Positions 63,146 through 64,000 of a stretch of 64,000 bases of DNA are shown here, in pieces. The stretch is taken from positions 1 to 64,000 of the forward strand of contig JAPZRO010000003.1 in assembly GCA_027531395.1 (NCBI GenBank). Direction: 5' to 3'. Both the position numbers and the translations under genes were made by a program. This DNA is from Porphyrobacter sp. (lineage in GTDB: Bacteria; Pseudomonadota; Alphaproteobacteria; Sphingomonadales; Sphingomonadaceae). Within the stretch, counting starts at the first letter, position 1. Each line of letters begins with the position of its first letter. The notes beneath the pieces are model-generated. The model was given only the letters and a program-made list of their open reading frames with translations. It was not told the DNA's origin and made no database searches.

Positions 63146-64000
63146 ACGACGACGAAGGCGAACTCGAGCTTGATCTCGAACCTAGAGAAGCGGTAAAATT
63201 GTCATGCTGGGAACTCTTAGTCCCCATCCATACAGACAATTTCGCCCTCGCGCTGGCATCTGGTTATGTTGGCGGATCATTGAAAGATGATGCAGCACAA
63301 GACCTTCAAACGGTCGCAGGCAACGGTCTCTTCGCATTTTGTGGCGAAGTCCCCCTTTGGGCAGTATCGGAAGGTGAAAATGGGGACAGGGTTCTCCTAA
63401 GCCTCGAAGGGAGAGGAGAGGTGGCACCAGAGCCTGGAAGCATGACATGGCTCGACGGCCCCTTGAGGATAACGAAACTGCAGTCAGCCTACTTCAAGGA
63501 CGAGGCCTCTTTGGCGAACTTCAATGCGTCCTACGATGCGTTTCCCGACGTTCCCCTCAGTTTAGTTGAACTAAAAACGAAGTGGCCGGTTCGCGAAACG
63601 GACGAGCGTCCGACAGATTTCCCCGATAAGCCGGTGACAGACCTGCGTCGGCAAAGCGGGTTCGATTTTCTCGGGGGCTTCGCGGCTGGGATCATCGCGC
63701 TATTGGCGGAAGGCACCTTTGATAAAGCGATCTGCGAATTTCTTGGTGAGCCGGGCACGGACGTTGCTCTAAATGCCAGAAACATCTTGCTTGCGCTCGA
63801 GCCTCGCTCTTCTCAGGTCGACATCTCAATATGGCAAGCGACAATCGAAGCGCTGCGTTCTCGTTTTGGGAATCGGGGGTTTGATCGGCGCGAATTCCTT
63901 GCGGAAGTCGAAGGGCGGCTGGCCGATCATGGACCAGAAGCAGAATCCTGGGTGCGCGGATGCCGGAAGGTCATCGACGCAGAGATCGACATTCCTAGTC
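63142..64000 (+). CDS. Defence-operon protein of unknown function, truncated by the window end
   Basis: Open frame from GTG 63142 through the last base (286 codons seen, no stop). Its GTGA overlaps the helicase stop, so it is the fifth gene of the operon. It begins with an acidic stretch (NDDEGELELDLEPRE), then mixed alpha/beta sequence with IHTDNFALALASGYVGGS and a hydrophobic FLGGFAAGIIALLAEGTFD segment. No P-loop, PLD or nuclease motif is visible in the available part. It could be the effector or adaptor missing from the DISARM comparison. Confidence 0.75.
   Translation, partial: MNDDEGELELDLEPREAVKLSCWELLVPIHTDNFALALASGYVGGSLKDDAAQDLQTVAGNGLFAFCGEVPLWAVSEGENGDRVLLSLEGRGEVAPEPGSMTWLDGPLRITKLQSAYFKDEASLANFNASYDAFPDVPLSLVELKTKWPVRETDERPTDFPDKPVTDLRRQSGFDFLGGFAAGIIALLAEGTFDKAICEFLGEPGTDVALNARNILLALEPRSSQVDISIWQATIEALRSRFGNRGFDRREFLAEVEGRLADHGPEAESWVRGCRKVIDAEIDIPS

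Larger units (their letters stand above)
41965..64000. mobile_element. Integrative element at tRNA-Leu, left end in window, right end beyond it
   Basis: A P4-type integrase follows the tRNA and faces away from it, followed by an AlpA-like regulator, a primase-helicase and cargo including toxin-like and defence genes. Codon use and composition change: the 52-64 kb region is less GC-rich than the chromosomal part. I searched for a second copy of the tRNA 3' end and saw none, so the right boundary is outside. No conjugation or structural phage genes are visible. Confidence 0.8.

Noticed and set aside
41965..64000. Search for a right-hand att repeat of the tRNA-Leu 3' end
   Set aside because: No second copy of the TCTGGGCACCA segment was seen; the boundary must lie outside the window.

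Overview
The window looks like a GC-rich alphaproteobacterial chromosome, most probably Sphingomonadales (Erythrobacter/Porphyrobacter-like). This rests on DUF2312 (GapR-type) and DUF1244 genes, a valine-degradation cluster, dispersed inverted repeats of the CGTCATTGCGAG and TTCGCCCTGAGC types that are common in that order, and many 4-base ATGA/GTGA gene overlaps. Genus is inferred from gene content only.

Region 1 (1-2.4 kb) is a dTDP-L-rhamnose operon (rfbA-rfbC-rfbD-rfbB, minus strand, rfbB cut by the window edge). Region 2 (2.6-11.3 kb) is a complete lasso-peptide gene cluster. It holds a nucleotidyltransferase and an ABC exporter on the plus strand. On the minus strand are a 2OG-Fe(II) oxygenase, the lasso cyclase, a 42-residue precursor too short for ordinary gene calling (7817-7945), a hairpin, an arginine-methyltransferase-like enzyme, an HPr-kinase-like protein and a PqqD-like recognition protein (B1). 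The B2 protease faces away on the plus strand. The precursor has the YxxPxLxxxG leader motif, Thr at -2 and a Gly1/Asp8 core. Region 3 (11.4-13.9 kb) holds a small secreted protein, an O-antigen ligase-like polymerase and a partner protein.

Region 4 (13.9-41.7 kb) is chromosomal housekeeping: valine/branched-chain catabolism (mmsB, enoyl-CoA hydratase, HIBYL-CoA hydrolase, acyl-CoA dehydrogenase), pyruvate kinase, DUF1244/DUF2312, YbjQ, an AAC(3)-I-like GNAT, a CPBP protease, yebC-ruvC, pnuC-nadR-GDPD, ubiG, lysC, a PilZ-XRE fusion beside a degenerate GGDEF protein, purT/purU, a PQQ-dependent quinohemoprotein dehydrogenase, a dienelactone hydrolase and an NDUFA9-like protein.

Region 5 (41.9 kb to the end) is an integrative element inserted at tRNA-Leu(CAG). 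It opens with a P4-type tyrosine integrase, an AlpA-like regulator and a primase-helicase, followed by a palindrome cluster. Cargo follows: a 10-copy Sel1-repeat protein, an IS5-family remnant, a membrane-anchored protein fused to a RelE-like toxin domain, and a defence block. The defence block has a divergent layout. On the minus strand are a 5-methylcytosine methyltransferase and a MvaI/BcnI-type restriction endonuclease. On the plus strand are a NERD-domain SF1 helicase, a DrmA-like helicase, a DrmB-like DUF1998 protein, a second SF1 helicase and a large gene that runs off the window. This combines the DISARM core (DrmA, DrmB, cytosine methylase) with a restriction enzyme and two UvrD-like ATPases in place of the usual DrmC/DrmD/DrmE. 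Base composition is visibly less GC-rich in the 52-64 kb part. No right-hand att copy was found, so the element extends past the window.
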